Positions 33,546-47,370 of a DNA stretch of 64,000 nucleotides are shown in pieces. This stretch comes from Synchiropus splendidus (Eukaryota > Chordata > Actinopteri > Syngnathiformes > Callionymidae). Both the position numbers and the translations under genes were made by a program. The stretch lies in NCBI RefSeq assembly GCF_027744825.2, contig NC_071342.1, positions 18,506,501-18,570,500 on the forward strand, written 5' to 3'. The notes beneath the pieces are model-generated. The model searched no databases. It worked only from the letters and a program-made list of their open reading frames with translations, and was not told where the DNA came from. The first letter of the stretch is position 1, and each line of letters starts with the position of its first letter.

Positions 33546-34620
33546 CTGTCCTAAAATTGTTTTGATGCGTAGCTTTGCAAAGGATCTGAATGTCTGTGTG
33601 TGTGTGAGACGCAGGAACGAGGCTCAGCTCCACCGATTCAGGAAATGTAAACTTAGTTTGCTGGTCGGCTGTTTTCTACCAAGTGTGAAATTATTTCTTC
33701 TTGAATGAACGATCCCCACCGCAGTGAAGTATTGACCAGCTGAGGGCAGTGTTGTGTCCCAATTGCCGACTATTGTGCTGAGTGAAACCACTGAGGTCAC
33801 GGTGGTGCTTGAATTTCAAAATAAAACAACGGCCCACGTCATCCTCTGGTGGAACTGCACCCTATCAATAATATATAATTTAAAGTCTTTGTAAATGCGT
33901 TCATTGCATTGTAGAAATATTATTTTTTACATGGTAGAATAGTCTTTTAAATGCGCTCTGTGAAATAAGTATGGGATCACATTTAATATGGTTTAGTCCA
34001 GTAATTATTTCGCACTCAACATTTTTGTGGTTGGAATAATCATTTAGATAAGTTTCGAGTATGATAGTCATTATCCACGGATAAGTTTTTAATCTATTTT
34101 TTTTTCAGTTAAATAATGCGTATTTTGTTACCCATTAGCTTGCGTGCTTTTATTCTGAAGGCCAGCAAGTGCATGTGTGGTTCCTGCGAGCTTGATAGTG
34201 GAGTGCCACTCGGGAGCAGCAGTGGGAGGAAACAACTGTGCAACACGGCGGAGCCTCCAACTCTCTCGTCAGTCTGGAGCGGACCGGTGCTCCTTGGTTC
34301 TGGAGCAAGCAAGCAGCGGGCTCACCTCCCGGGCTGACATGAGACAGGACACTGCTCTACACAGCCCCCTCTTCTCGCTCCAGTAGAACACCTGGTTCGC
34401 GGCTCCAAACTTTCGGCGGGTTCTCCGCTTCCTCTCGCCCGAGCAGCGTTTCTTCCGCTCGGCCTGTGAACTCTTCCCGACACATGTGAACCGGCCACCG
34501 CCAGGTGAGCGAGGTCCGGCTCTCCCGGGGGGTCATAGCTGTGACGACTTTTAGAGTATACCTGTTCATACAAGGTGACGCTAGTTTTGGAGCCGGAGAG
34601 GAGCGGCGGCGAGCACCGTC
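33546..34620 (+). promoter_or_regulatory. klc4-ptk7 spacer and ptk7 promoter/5' UTR
   Basis: The first 600 bp is AT-rich with no gene. From about 34,190 to 34,620 the DNA becomes GC-rich with many CpGs and leads into the signal-peptide exon, as a CpG-type promoter and 5' UTR would. Confidence 0.5.
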
Positions 34621-34735
34621 ATGGATCTAGCAGCAGCAGCAGCCGGAGAGAAGCGGCGGAGCGCCGGCAGGAGGAACACCGGGGTTAGGAACCTACAACC
34701 AGCGCCGCTCATCGCCTGTTTGATCCTCTTCCAAG
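34621..34735 (+). CDS. ptk7: Signal-peptide first exon, probable ptk7
   Basis: PTK7 is a membrane receptor with Ig domains and an inactive kinase domain that acts in planar cell polarity and Wnt signalling. The ATG in CACCGTCATGG opens 38 codons plus one base before the donor CCAAG|GTCGG. The peptide has a basic start (EKRRSAGRRN) and a hydrophobic core (APLIACLILFQG), as in a signal peptide. It ends in phase 1, the usual phase for exons leading into Ig domains. The sequence alone is too short to prove PTK7. The call rests on position: in human, PTK7 follows KLC4 on the same strand with a very long first intron. The rest of the gene is outside the window. Confidence 0.6.
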
Positions 34736-34913
34736 GTCGGTTCTTACTTTTATTTACAAGCTTTGCCTTCACCTCACCGCAACTCCTCGAATATAGCGCC
34801 CCAGTTTAGCAGAACTGCTGGTCAGCATCAGTGTTGGGCTGCAACTGTTGTCGTTAAACACGCTGCTTCTTGAATTAACAACTATTTTGTTTTGGTTTAG
34901 GGGGGATGGGTTG

Positions 34914-34928
34914 CCCCCCCCCCCCCCC
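34914..34928. repeat. Poly-C tract
   Basis: A run of 15 C bases just inside the presumed ptk7 intron; a likely site of length variation and assembly error. Confidence 0.9.
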
Positions 34929-36920
34929 ATTTGACCCCACTTCGACGGGTAACTTGAGTTTGGTCTGAGTTATGTCTTCTCACGGTCACATTTAGTGATT
35001 GAAAGTGAACATTTACAGATAGTCACAGATGCTGGAGAGAATTAGTTTCGTATGAAACCAATTCGCTACAATAGAAAATGATCCATTCATATTTATTTTC
35101 TGGCTTAACATTGAGGGCGGTTGTGGAATTGAATGACCACAAAGACATACTGTGTATATACATTTTTAGGTAATTAAATTTTAGTATTAAAGTAACGCCT
35201 TTTATGATGTGTTCCTGAAAGGCGATTTCTTTGAATTAAAAAGCTGTTTAGGTTTAAATAATGGGTTCGATTCACTTAAATCTGTGGCAGTTCTGAGATG
35301 CTGTGTATTTAAAAATGTTTCCTACTTGAATGGCCATCAGATGGATCATCTAAATATCACCGTTGGTTATATGAACCGTCCATTTGCTTGTGCTCCTCTT
35401 CTTTTTCTTCATGGTGCTTAAATCCAGAGATGATGAAGAACAAAAGAGTTTCCTCGCCATTATGTGCTCCCGATAGTACACTTCCATCCTCGTGCATCGT
35501 CCGCCATTTCTCATTCAGGGAGTCTCGGCCTGCCTGGCTTTTCCGGCGCCGTGGTGATGGTGTGCTTCTGTATGTGCAGTGATGCTGTTTTGACTGAAAC
35601 ATAATCGCGCTCCACCGTCTCCTCCACAAAGTTCATAACCCCAGCGGGAGATTTGGGCGTAAAATCCATTCAAACATCCTCTTTAGTGTGTTCGAGGAAT
35701 GTTCTTATCCCGCCAAAGATCAGGATCATTAACCTCGCGCTGAAACAGAGTCAATTTTATCTCGCACACCTTCAGCTCCGAAAATGGCTGCACAAGTTGA
35801 AGTGTGTCTGGCAACCCCCCTTCTGTCTCCTCATGGTGCCCACTTTCAGATGAATGTGTCCTCTGTGCGCAGGCAGCAGGGGAGACGTCGGGCTGCAGCG
35901 GCGGCTTGTGGCTCTGTGTTTATGAGATGCATGAATAGAGCCAAGGCAGGTAGTGTCATTACAGCCCGGCCTTTCTCCGGAGATGTCCTATTTAGAGCAT
36001 CAGAATGTGTGAACAGGCGGTTAAATAAAGGTTTTCATTTTCCACACCAAACATGCCATGTTTGTGAAGCGGCTGTGAAATCTGCCAGATAAATATTGAC
36101 CGGGTTCTTTTTATTTTTGCCTCTGAACACACGACTGTTCAACTCCTTTACATTTCTGCATCTCGGCCTTGTGGACGAGCGCAGTGCTATTAGTGCAGCT
36201 TTTTAGAGCAGATGAAAGACGTCCACCATCTTAATGTTCGCCCACTCGTGCTCTCTCTCGTCTTCTTGTCTTCCTCGGGCACCAACTTCTGATGAGAAAA
36301 CGTGACTAAGGTTATCGCGGAGATGCATGTGAAGTGTTTATGTAACGTCCTCACTCATTCTTGTCCTCACAAAACCTCCACTTTGAAGTTCTTTTCATGG
36401 TTCATCAACATGTCAGCTTCTTTTGCACATCAACAATTCAGTTGATAAAGGAATAAGGAAGCCGGAAATTTCACCGTGCATCATATACTGAGGTTCGGCT
36501 CGACTTATATTTTTCTGCTACATTATTAAATTCTATATGTGAGGATGGCATTTTTTTCATTTCTGGCGCCAAGTCTGTGACTGCAGAGAATCCCTCCGTT
36601 CCTCAGGGGCCGCTATATATTCCGACTGTTGATGTAGCTCTGTGAGGTATATAATAAAGCAATATGGCTGACGCAGACATGACTACTTAAGGTAATGTAT
36701 TTGACCACCAGGGCTAGTCTTTCCAACTCTCTTTTGTAAATAGGTTTTTATTGGTGTGAAAACACAATAACAGAGAGAACAAAGTGTGAAGTATTGACTG
36801 AAACATGGGAGTCGTTCCAGCTGTGCTTGGTCTCTCTGCGATGGGAAACAAGTGAGTGAAGCTTGAACGCACAGAAATCAATCAAGTTTTTTTTTTTTCC
36901 ACAAAATACATGACTAGACT

Positions 36921-37384
36921 GCTACTATAGTGCCGGTTCCCAAACAAGAGCAGTTTTGAACCGGCCGGCGTGTTCAGACGGGACAAAAAATAGTTCGGAA
37001 CCTGAAAGGTTTGTTTGCACCAGCAACCAAAAAAAAAATGTTGTTTCCGGTTTGTAAACGTGACATTGTCGTTGGGTGTGTCGTAAAGAAAGAAATGTAT
37101 CACATCGTCCGACATGATAATGTTCAATGGCTCTGCGATATCAAAAGTCAATGGATGCTTGTTGGATTAAAGTGAATAGTTCAAGTAAAGCAACAAGCGT
37201 TTTCATACTAAATCGGAGCAACTTTTGCCAGTGTGTTGTTTACTGCTACCTGAGTGACGCTATTTAGGAGACTTCGTACTTCAGTTGCGCAACAAGGGCC
37301 AGTTCAAAAGAAAGCACCAAGGTTCTGAGAGTTCCGAACTGTACCAGTTTGAGAACCAGAATCGTGTCGGTGTGAAGGGCTCTG
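36921..37384. mobile_element. Degenerate DNA-transposon MITE
   Basis: The ends carry inverted subterminal sequence: GGTTCCCAAAC at 36,935-36,945 and GTTTGAGAACC at 37,347-37,357, with GTTTTGAAC and GTTCCGAAC next to them. The flanks ACTAGACT and AGTAGACT agree at seven of eight bases, as an 8-bp duplication would. The outermost ends do not match well, so the boundaries are uncertain. No coding capacity. Confidence 0.4.
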
Positions 37385-40300
37385 AGTAGACTAACTTGTG
37401 TCTTCCCTATCTGCTGTAGCCAGGAGTCTTTGTTCGTCTTGGTTCTCTTCAGAGCTGGAGTCTGAGGGGATGGAATGAGGTCAATGTCTCAATAAGTATT
37501 TCATGGTTCAGAACCAGAACTCGACGGCAGAACTCGTTCTATGACATGAAGTTAAACAACTGTCTTGTCTGGGGGCCTTAAAGTAGCCCAAACATGTGTG
37601 CTAAGAACCTCATTCATGTCATTTTCTGGTGTGTACCTGACTGCAAATAGACCCCCAGGTTGCCTTTACTCTACAGGAGCTTTCGAACCGGGAAACTATA
37701 GACTTGACCCATGTGAGGATTCTCTCCCACCACTGATATTCTGATGTCCTGAGATCATTGCACAGGGTCACCACTTTAACAATTGTTTGAGCTTTATGTT
37801 GTCATTAACTCCCACAAGGAAGGGAGGTGATATGAAGACACTGAAGTAAAGAATGACTTCATCCTCTTAAATTCATGAAGATATATGAAGTAATCACAAA
37901 ATGTGTCTCTTGGCAAACACAAGTATTTTTGAAAGTAATGAAGCATACTTAAGCATCGATCTCTCACCTCATACTGGTTTGCTGTGGCTTCTTTGTTAGG
38001 GATTCCACTGGTCTCCTGGGAAAAAGTCCCATAATGCACTGCAACAGTTGAAGCACAATAACAGCTATTGGAGTCATCAAGTAAATAAATGATAATCCTG
38101 CTTAGCCCCAGACCAGGACTGTGTTTGTTATTTTGGCACCTTACGTGAGTTTGGGCGCCGAGTTTTTCATAATAAACGTCTTTTTTTGGAGGCAATGTCG
38201 TAAGTGGTTGCGTCAGAGTGAAGGATGCAGCGATGGTGGTCACTATTATGTTCCGCCTGAGCTCGGCCACTGAGGCTGCTGCACTTGAAGAGCATGAGCG
38301 TGACAGCGAAACAAAGCCCGGGGCAGCAAAACCCTCCTGAATAGACCCGAATAATCCAAAGTGGTTCTCATGTGTTTGGGCACTTCCCGAACTTCCACTG
38401 GAAGTGGAGAGACAGAGAAGGATCTCCCTCTCTCCGACTCCAGTTTCTCTTCATTTATCAGACGTTGTTTACTCAGGATTGGGCGAAACCTTTTGAACTG
38501 CCGGGGTCCACTTTTTCACACGGCTGGTATGTGCCGTTTTCTCTCCCAGAGGAGGATCTTCTTGCACTCGCTCGGCCGGGGCAATCGTGGCGCTGCCTGC
38601 GCTGGCAGATTTGGGTTTCTTGTCATTTTGAAATGGATGCGCCCCTTGTTCCTCTCTCTCCTCTTGGCAGCCCGTCCTCCAGGCCATGACCCCGAAATCC
38701 ATCCAGGTCCACTATCTTTGAGAATGAACTTGGTTAAGTGGTTTGAGGTTTTTTAAGTGGTTTGGGAGCCAATGAGTAAAGGGAAAGCTTCGCCAAATTG
38801 GAAACACACAATGCTGTCTTTTGAATCTGCAGTTTCTTTGTGCCCTGCTGTTTTATTAGAAGCACATTTTTTTTTTCTTCAATGAACGGTCACTAATGTT
38901 TCCTCGATGCTTAGACCTCCATTCTTTTCAGCAGATTCTGCTGAGCTGGCGTCCCGGTAGCATTTAACTGTATGGGGAAAGAGTCTATGAAACATGTTTA
39001 CCGTGCTTAGAAAACAGCTCCACCTCATGCCTTTTTTCTTTCTCCTTGACTGGTTTCAATCAATAAAGCCACATAAATAACTGTGAAAACCGAGCCGCTC
39101 GCTTTAAGCGATGATTACGACGTCTAATGACCCGTGTGCGATGGCGTGCATGTCTGCTGGCTCCGGTGTGGTGCGGTTTCTCGCTGGATCTGGCTTCTGT
39201 GGTCGAGATTGGAGTCGACCTTTTGTAGAGATCCCCACTATTCACCCAGTTCCTCTCAAACTTGTGTGTCTGCCAGCCTTGTCTGGAAGGATCTCTGTTG
39301 TTTATTGACTCGGTGCCGGCATGAACGGCTCTCTCTCTCTTGCTTCGGGTTCGCTGGAGGAGGGGAGGGAGGCTAGTCTGAGACCCCATGCCCAGTTCTG
39401 CTGCCGACTTTTGTTGTTTTTCACTCAACTATGAGTACTTTTTCTGCCTTTCCGCAGTGTTTTCAATTACTCCAGTCATGCTTCAGTAGTCGGGAAGAGC
39501 CGAGCTTGGTATTGCTTATGGGAAATGGCGCCGCGTTACCTCATGGATGACCCATTCTGTTTGTGGCCTACCACCAAGTGTATGATCTGCCAGTGCTGAA
39601 TATGATTCTAGTTTGGATGCACACTTTCGTATCAGCTTAACACAGATATCCTGGCCTGTGTTGAATGTGAGCAACTGCGTTCCCCGCGGGGCAGGTGTGA
39701 GGCCCTTCTCAGGGAAAGAGAAAGCCTGTTTTGTTCCCGCGATGATGCCGGCGCTAGCCAAGCTTTGCTGCTCTGTTCAGAAGCATCTGATCCAAAACGT
39801 GCAGGAATGCCTAATTTAGCGTCGGCCCGCTCGCGAAGGGCGGAGGGAAAGAAAAGGACGGCAGCAGAAGAGAAAGCCGTCTGGCATGCCGTTGCATAAT
39901 CCGAGCTGCCATTAACTCTTTGTGCCCCGAGGCTGAATGAACTCATCATAGCAACGGGCCACAGGCATCGTGACACTCGGCAGCTCTCAATCAGCCCTGC
40001 TCCCCGCCACCCTGGAAGATCCAGGCAGGCTGAATGGCGCGGGTGTGTTTAATGAGAGAGGCCTTCAACTCACTTTGGTCTCCAGACAAATGGGGTCGGC
40101 AGGCCACAGCTGACCTTTGTTCACCCAGTTGGTGATGGAGGAGTTTGTTTGGCTTGATGTTACCTGAGTGCATGTTGTTTCGACCCTCAAGGTTCTGGTC
40201 AAAGCCCCACCTGTCGAGCGGCGTCCGCTTTGTGCCGCTGCTTTTCTGGTTCAAGGAGCTGTTGAAATGTGTCAGAGCTCCTGGTTTTTCTTATGAATCC

Positions 40301-40425
40301 AGGCACATACGGTGTAACATAATCCTTTAACATTCAGACCAGTCTATGTCATGTTTTGGTAGCTTTTGCTGTTATTTTTTGCCAATTTCTGAAACCTCTT
40401 TACACAATAGGTGAAGAGGTAAATA

Positions 40426-40709
40426 CAAGTAACATTCGACTTACGTCCACCCGTACTTACGACCACAGCCAGCAGATGCTTTTTTTTTTTTTTTTTTAAT
40501 TTTTATTCAATGTCTGGCACCGCAGCACGTAGCAGCCTGGCATCGCGTACAACAGTTACGGCAGCACAGTATCCCAGCATCTCACTCTCACACAGCCATC
40601 TACCACTACAGTGGCACCTATAACCCTCGTGTCGGCTGTTTTGAATGGCCAGTCTCACACACGACCGGTTGGTGAGATCCGATCCCGGTCGTAAGTCGGA
40701 TGTTACTTG
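40426..40709. mobile_element. TA-flanked MITE with 20-bp inverted ends
   Basis: The left end CAAGTAACATTCGACTTACG and the reverse complement of the right end CAAGTAACATCCGACTTACG match at 19 of 20 bases. The 284-bp element is flanked by TA on both sides (40,424-40,425 and 40,710-40,711), the target site of Tc1/mariner/pogo transposons. It has an internal poly-T run and no open frame for a transposase. Confidence 0.85.
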
Positions 40710-42229
40710 TAGTCACCACCTGGACAGAGGGTGATTTTTTTTTAAGAGGTCCATTGGACATGATGTTGCATATAATGAGTTATTATTCCGTATAGAATAG
40801 CCATACAGTCGACGTCATCAAAATCTTTGCACGCACATTTTGGCTGCATATGTGAGTCTTAGCTCCATTTACACAGACATATAAGTGAAGTTCTCAATTA
40901 AAATTATGTGTGGTGGTCTGTTGCTAGTGGACAACCCAGTCTTGACTGGACACTGGTTGATGGGGTCCGATTTTCATCTGTCAATCTGAATTTTTGCAGG
41001 TAAAATGGTCCGGACGGCACCCCACCATAATTCCAGAATTCCCACAACTCCATTTATAGGTCATCTCTGTTTATAAACTCTGAAATGAAGGAGAATCAAA
41101 ACTTTCTATCCCGGTTGTTTTTGGGGAGGGGGACTCCTGCTCAGTGTTAATGACGGCCGCAGCTGCAGCAGAGCGGCCACATGTGTCATGTTTGTTCCGC
41201 TGCGCCGCAGCTGTCGTCAGTAAAATCTGATATCTCTATCTGCTGTTGTTACAAATGAGGGGATGATTGAAGCCCATAATCTCCAGATTTGAAAGCTGAC
41301 ACTTTTTGGATATGGATTCTTAATGATTTGGGATGGTGCTAATAACGGTGCTTGTTAAAAGGGTGACTGCAGGAGTGGAGTCGTATGAGATCAAGGTGTT
41401 TTCGTTCCTCTCTATTGTTATTTGTCGTTGATGTACTGACCAGTCACAGTTCCTACTGTGACTCGGGAGCTTGTGTCCGAGTCTTGTCGACTGTGGTCAG
41501 CAGCATTGTTCTACATTACCTGACAGTAATTACTGAAGCAGGGAAATCATTAGGCTGTGGCTCTAATACGGTTAAACGCACTCCATTTTTCTGGCTACTG
41601 CTCTGTTTGCACTCCATTTCACCTCCGTCTGCTCCCTTTAGTTTGATCGCTTGAGTTTCACAAACTGTGTCATCTGACTTGATTCCCTTTAAACCCCCGG
41701 CCTCCTCCCGTCTGTCCTCCATCTGAACCTCCTGCGTGTTCTGCTTTCAAGCCAGTCTTCAGTGAGATGGCACAGCAGACAATGTTCATAGCCTGAGTTC
41801 CTTCTGGAGCTTGGGTTTAGATCTCTAAATTTCAGGTCATTTCAGTTCCACTATCTCCTCTGGATGGTGAAGCAGTGCTGTCAGTCAAGTGTTTTCACCC
41901 CTGATATCACATGGATTGTCATAAATAAATAATAATAAAGCAGGATGTAGCTTTCAACGGTCCATCTCGGTTCCTACTGACTTGACCGCTGTTCTCTACA
42001 GAATGGCCAGTGGCATTATGGACTCCTTATCAGTATCATATTCTCATGTATTTCTGATGTGTTTTTAGCTTTAGCAAGCAACTCATCAGTATCAGACAAA
42101 TTGTTGGAACGAACATGCTTACTAAAATAAAATGGATTGATGGATATTCCAAGCTCTCCACATTTATAGAGGGAAAAATGTGTTAACAAAAAAATGAATG
42201 GTGCTTTAGCTAAAAAGAACGAGATGTAG

Positions 42230-42252
42230 AAAAAAAAATAAAATAAAATATA
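42230..42252. repeat. (AAAAT)n low-complexity tract
   Basis: An A-rich run with AAAAT units in the presumed ptk7 intron. Confidence 0.8.
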
Positions 42253-45200
42253 ACACCAATATTATGTAATATCAAAAACACAATACAGGTATAAATTATT
42301 TTCTATTCAAAGGTGAAAAAAGTCTGTCACTTTTCATTTAGACTATTAAATTGTATTGAGATATTTTCTTCATGATATTTTAATTCATGTTCACTGCTTC
42401 TTTTCCCGGCGCATTATTTCATCTTTGACAAAAAGAGCAATATTGTTTTCAACTACTGTACGTCACAATATTTAGGTCTCTTCAAACGTGAGGCTTGTTA
42501 GAGGAATGTATCTGACATCGGGTGTGTGATTATTGAGTTGTTTCCTGACATGACACTGAAGGATGGTTCAGAACCCTCCGCCCTCTGTCAGCACCAAGGC
42601 TTGGCAAAAACCTATCATTTGATTCCAAATGTGGACAAACAATCTTTCCTTTCACAATGGCTCCTCTGTGCAGATGCAGTCAGCAGACAGAGCACAGGAC
42701 AGTGTTTCCTGTCCTTATCTGCCGGGGTGATGAGGGACATCAAATTGTTGTGGCTGACAGTCAACAATAGTCCTGCACCCCCCGAATGTCAGATAGCACA
42801 GGAAGTAAATGTTTGTTGCGGATGAGGGTCTCCCACTTGGTCCCGTCCATTGATCTGCGCCACGTTTCCTCATCCAGGTTAGCAGGGTCAAGGTGGCTTT
42901 CCTGACTGTTGCCCGTCTGCCTTTGTGGGTGGCCAGAATGCAGGGCAGGTCTCCCTCAGGGTCCGAACAACAGCCGTTGACGGACGAGGCTTCTGTCTTC
43001 CTGTGATGCAGGTGGGACCCCTGTCACGTGGTCACATAGTTCACATTTTCTGCCTCTGGAATTCTTTTTGGCGTCAACGTTTGGGGAATCTTTATGAAGG
43101 AAATTAATCACATCCTGTACACCTGGCACAGATATGATGGAAATAATAAGCTGCAGTCCTTATGTTCCGACTGTAGGCACAGATGGTGATAAAACCTTGT
43201 TGACTTCTAACTAATTTGGTCACAATGTAAACTTTTTAAGAGATTTCATAGGCAGTTATGCAAAATAATGTCATTAATTTTTCATGTCAGGATCGTATGA
43301 GGTGAAACAAAAACGTTAGGAGCATATAGTTATCATTACAATAAGTCATCTTGCCAAATGTATTACACTGAAAAACTGTTGAGAAACCTTTGAAAAAATT
43401 GTTTTTTTTTAAGTTCATCTTCATTGTAGAAGACGGCGAAAGGCCTTGATTTTGTCTTTATTTGTCCTATTATATTAAGGCTTTGGGACTCTATGTCCCC
43501 TTGGTTGGCACAATGATAGAGGCACCGCTTCGTCACATTTGTTTGTTGTGTTTTTGTTGGGTATTTTTCTAAATATAATTTTACACTTAATCTTTTATGA
43601 GTTTGCCTTTGTAAGTCATTGTTCGTTCGTTCACCCACCGTTTCATTTGGTCACATGTCCTAGTCAGCCTTTGCCTCCCCTGGTTGTCTAACAAGTCTGA
43701 CAGTGTGGGGAATACTGTCAGGTTCACGTTCATTTCTTGGTGTTCACAACAAAAAGTCTGGATGACCACGCTCTGTATTCCTGTTTGCGTTCCTGCTCCG
43801 TGACTTCACTCGAGCTCTTTCATCTCCCTGCGGATGGTTTCCAGGCAAACGTCTTGCCCGGCCTTTGTGTGTGTCCTCCTCTTGTGTCGTTTCAGAGGAA
43901 GCGGAGAAAAGGCTGGAGTGAAAGGTACACCTCTGCCTTCTCCGCTACCTTGTGGGCTCATTTGAAAATGAGGTCAGGTGACACGTGAGCCCGGCGTAGA
44001 CTTTTCTACGCTGGCTTCCGCACTTGCCGTTCCCTCATCAAACCTTTTGAACATCTTGTACTCCTCTGATTTAGAAGGAGCGACAGCCAGAATAAAATAT
44101 TCTCCTCTGTCATCCGTGAAGGAAATCAAGCGGAAGAAATGTCACATCCAAGATGAGTGTCTTTGTCAATGGCTCTCGAAGGAAATGTCACATGCCTTTT
44201 TTAACTGTGATAGCAGTCATAAAATAAACAAAGCCTACTCGTACAAGTTTTCATCCCGAATGAAACAAAAGTGGGGATGTCCCGCAGCTTTTTCTCTTGC
44301 CCTCCTCGGCTGTTTGATCTTACTTTCTGGCACTCTATCTAAAACGCTGGGCCTCTTCAAAAGGCATTAAACATGAGCGACTACCCTGGCGCACGGAAAT
44401 GGTGAGAGACTTTCACGAACATGCCGAGAGGGAATTCAAGCTGCAGAACGGAACGCTCTGCAGTCTATGAGTAGTTGGCCCTTTGCACCCCTCATCCTTT
44501 TGTAAACACTCCATCTCTTGAAGAAATGTATCCCATTGCCACATGGGAAGCCATTTTTTCTGGTAAATGGCAGATTTATTTTGGAAAAGTGGTGATTGTG
44601 CTGAAGTTTATGGAGCGAAGGAAAGTATTTAGTGCATTTGGAGCTTTCCTTGGCTAGTCTCTCCTTTAAACCTTCCGTCAACTTAATTGTTCTAATAAAG
44701 TTAGCTGAGCGCAACGAAAACATCTCTCCAGTCTCCTCGTACGTCTGGAGTTTGATTCATACTTGACTTGTTTCCACTAAAAGCCACTTTGTAGACAGAA
44801 AAGTCAAACTTACTGAAATTACAATCCATAACTATGTGCAATATGTTGCTATATTGTGTCTCCTCAGTTGAAAGCGTCGGTAGTTAGAACAGCCAGACGT
44901 GAGCATCTTCTGGCTTTTGGGCATTCATCCATGAAAGAGATTAAACAAAAACGTAAGTTTTGGAAGGGAGTGTGGTCCTCTCCGCAGCTGGAGGACATCA
45001 GACAACACAGGGGGAGGAAGGTTACTGAGGAGAAGCTGAGGTCAGCCCCCAGAAGACCTACTCATGTTTCAGTGCAGATGGACACTAACCTGATTCACAC
45101 CGGGGTGGAAAGACATTTTCAGCCTCTGAAGACGAGTGTGACTCTCCCAAAAGCGCCGTGTCAGCTCTTTAAAAGTCCAATTAATGGTTGTGGGTCAGGG

Positions 45201-47199
45201 CCACACCAAAGGGCCCATTTGTATTTCTTCCTCTTTGTGCTCTTTCCCAAGAGCTTCGCTGACAATAGGTGCTTGAGTTTTGGTTTATTCTGAGAATTCC
45301 AGCAGCCACATTTGTTCCCGTTTACTTGAGCACAAAAGTGTCCGCCAGCGAAACACTGCTTACTAAAGCTGTGAGGGAGGCTAATTTCATTACACCACTA
45401 AAGGAAAGCACATGTGGACGAGGTGGGGTTTACTGGGGAAGACAAAAAATGTCTCCCAGAACTCTGAGGGTCGGGTCTCTCGCCACATCTGAACTTGTTC
45501 TGCTGCGCTGGCGCTCGAACCGGATCCTGTGATGCTGATTGGATTTTCTCTGTGGATCGACTGATGAAAGGAGCCGCTCTGCTCTCGGATTAATTTCACC
45601 ATGATACATGTGTCGGTGATCCTGCGTGTGATCAAACGTGCCCCGGCGGAGTGAACAGTTTGTCTTGAACCAAAAGAAAACTATGAAGACAAGAGCTCTC
45701 GCTATAGATTCAGCTATTTTAGGCATTTTCATTTATATTTCATGACTTTATGGAACAAATTTGTGTCAATTATCCTGAATCATTCCCTTAAGTTCTCTAG
45801 CAACATGTTCACTGCAAGTTAGATATTGATTCTACTATTCAACTGAAAGCTTTGCTCTTGGTTACTCGTGGTGTTTAATCCAAAGTCAACAACGTAAACT
45901 TCATGGTACTGTGAAGGGAAAATGTAAAAGTTAAATCCCTACAGATCTAGTTGGCTGCTAGTTTGAGTCATGGTTATTGTTTTACGAACTCATTGCTGAA
46001 GTGAAAGAGGATCATCTCGTGACCACGTGCAACTTTATTTAATTCTCGCATTTGAAGTGTCTTTTGAGGGTTTCAAATAACAATTTGTGTGGTTTGTTGG
46101 CTCATTATTGTCTGTGATAGAAACCAAGCAATGGTGGTTTAATAGAAAGTCCACCGTGCTTTTCTCTTCAGAAGTTGTGTATAATTGATTCTCACTGTTG
46201 TAGCTTTCCCACAAATGTCCTCCTTGTCCGCCGCGCTCACACGACTTCAACTCAATTGTCCCCCAACATGGTTATCTAATCGCATCTTCACACGTGATGT
46301 TTGGAACGTTGGAAATTCTTTGTTTTGTTTTTGAAAAATGTCTGACTCTATTTTTGTGTTATTTGTAACGGAACTCTTGTCTACCTCTGCACTGATATTT
46401 ACGAGAGCAATGTTTACAACCTCTTACTGGCTTCAAACTCCCAGCCTTCTGCGCACTTCACCACCGCTTTCTCCAATTATGCCGTGAGCGATCACACTTT
46501 CCTTTTGTTAAAGTAACGATATAGTTCAGATTGATTGCTGAAGTCGAGTTAGGGGGTACCTGCGTACCTCGAAATGTAACAGCGAGATAAGTGCCTCTTT
46601 GTTTGCATGTTAATAACCAACCTGGCGGGGTGTTGAGTTGACCCAGGCCAAACTGTAGCTTTATGATCAAATGCCGGGGCGTTTTAACCCCCAGTGCTGG
46701 AACACTGGTCCGTCTGTATGATTCGACCTCTCACCTTTGAACAAGGCAAATCTCCTTACGCGCCTATTATCTAGTTATGCCCCATACTCTGCAATTTCAC
46801 ACAGGAAACTGCAATTTAGCCGGTCGTAGACAGCTTGTGTATTTTACAAGGCTTTAAATCCTGACAAATTGTCACTTGTCTCTAAACAGACATGGCTGTT
46901 TTTCACCGTCTGTTTACTCGGTCAAGCCGCCACCGCTGTGATGTTTAGAACTCTGCAGTTGTTAGACCCTTTTGTGTAGAATCTCGCATAAAAGTACCAT
47001 TTATCTTTTTAAGTTAATGAACTCTGTGATGGTTCAGACTCGCCCGGGGTCTTCCCAAAACCTCTTTTTGTTTGCGTGAAACTCAAACATGGTTGGTGTC
47101 ACCTTGCATACCTTTGTAGAGCGTAATGGACTCTGGTTCTCATGATCAACACGGGCACACAAAGGAAAGTGCACACTGCAGAAAGTTAACCTTTACATT

Positions 47200-47370
47200 T
47201 TGGAAGAGGTTTTTAGAAGGAGACAAGTTAGGGAGGTCATAAGGTTTGGACTCGTTGAGAGGAGAGACTGTGTTGGACCAAGAGTGTTGGAGATGGAAGA
47301 CGAGGAAGAGCAAGATAGGTGCAGCTAATGGATGGTCAAGGGAGAGGTGGAGGGTTTGCTATGGGATGCT
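47200..47370 (+). mobile_element. Possible LINE-tail remnant
   Basis: Purine-rich sequence resembles the WFGHVQRR...RRRGRP part of the LINE found at 8,331-9,050: GTTTGGACTCGTTGAGAGG, then GTTGGAGATGGAAGACGAGG. It is too decayed to be sure. Confidence 0.3.

Noticed and set aside
43978..44370. 130-codon open frame with a hydrophobic end
   Set aside because: No recognisable family, no promoter or splice support; likely chance.
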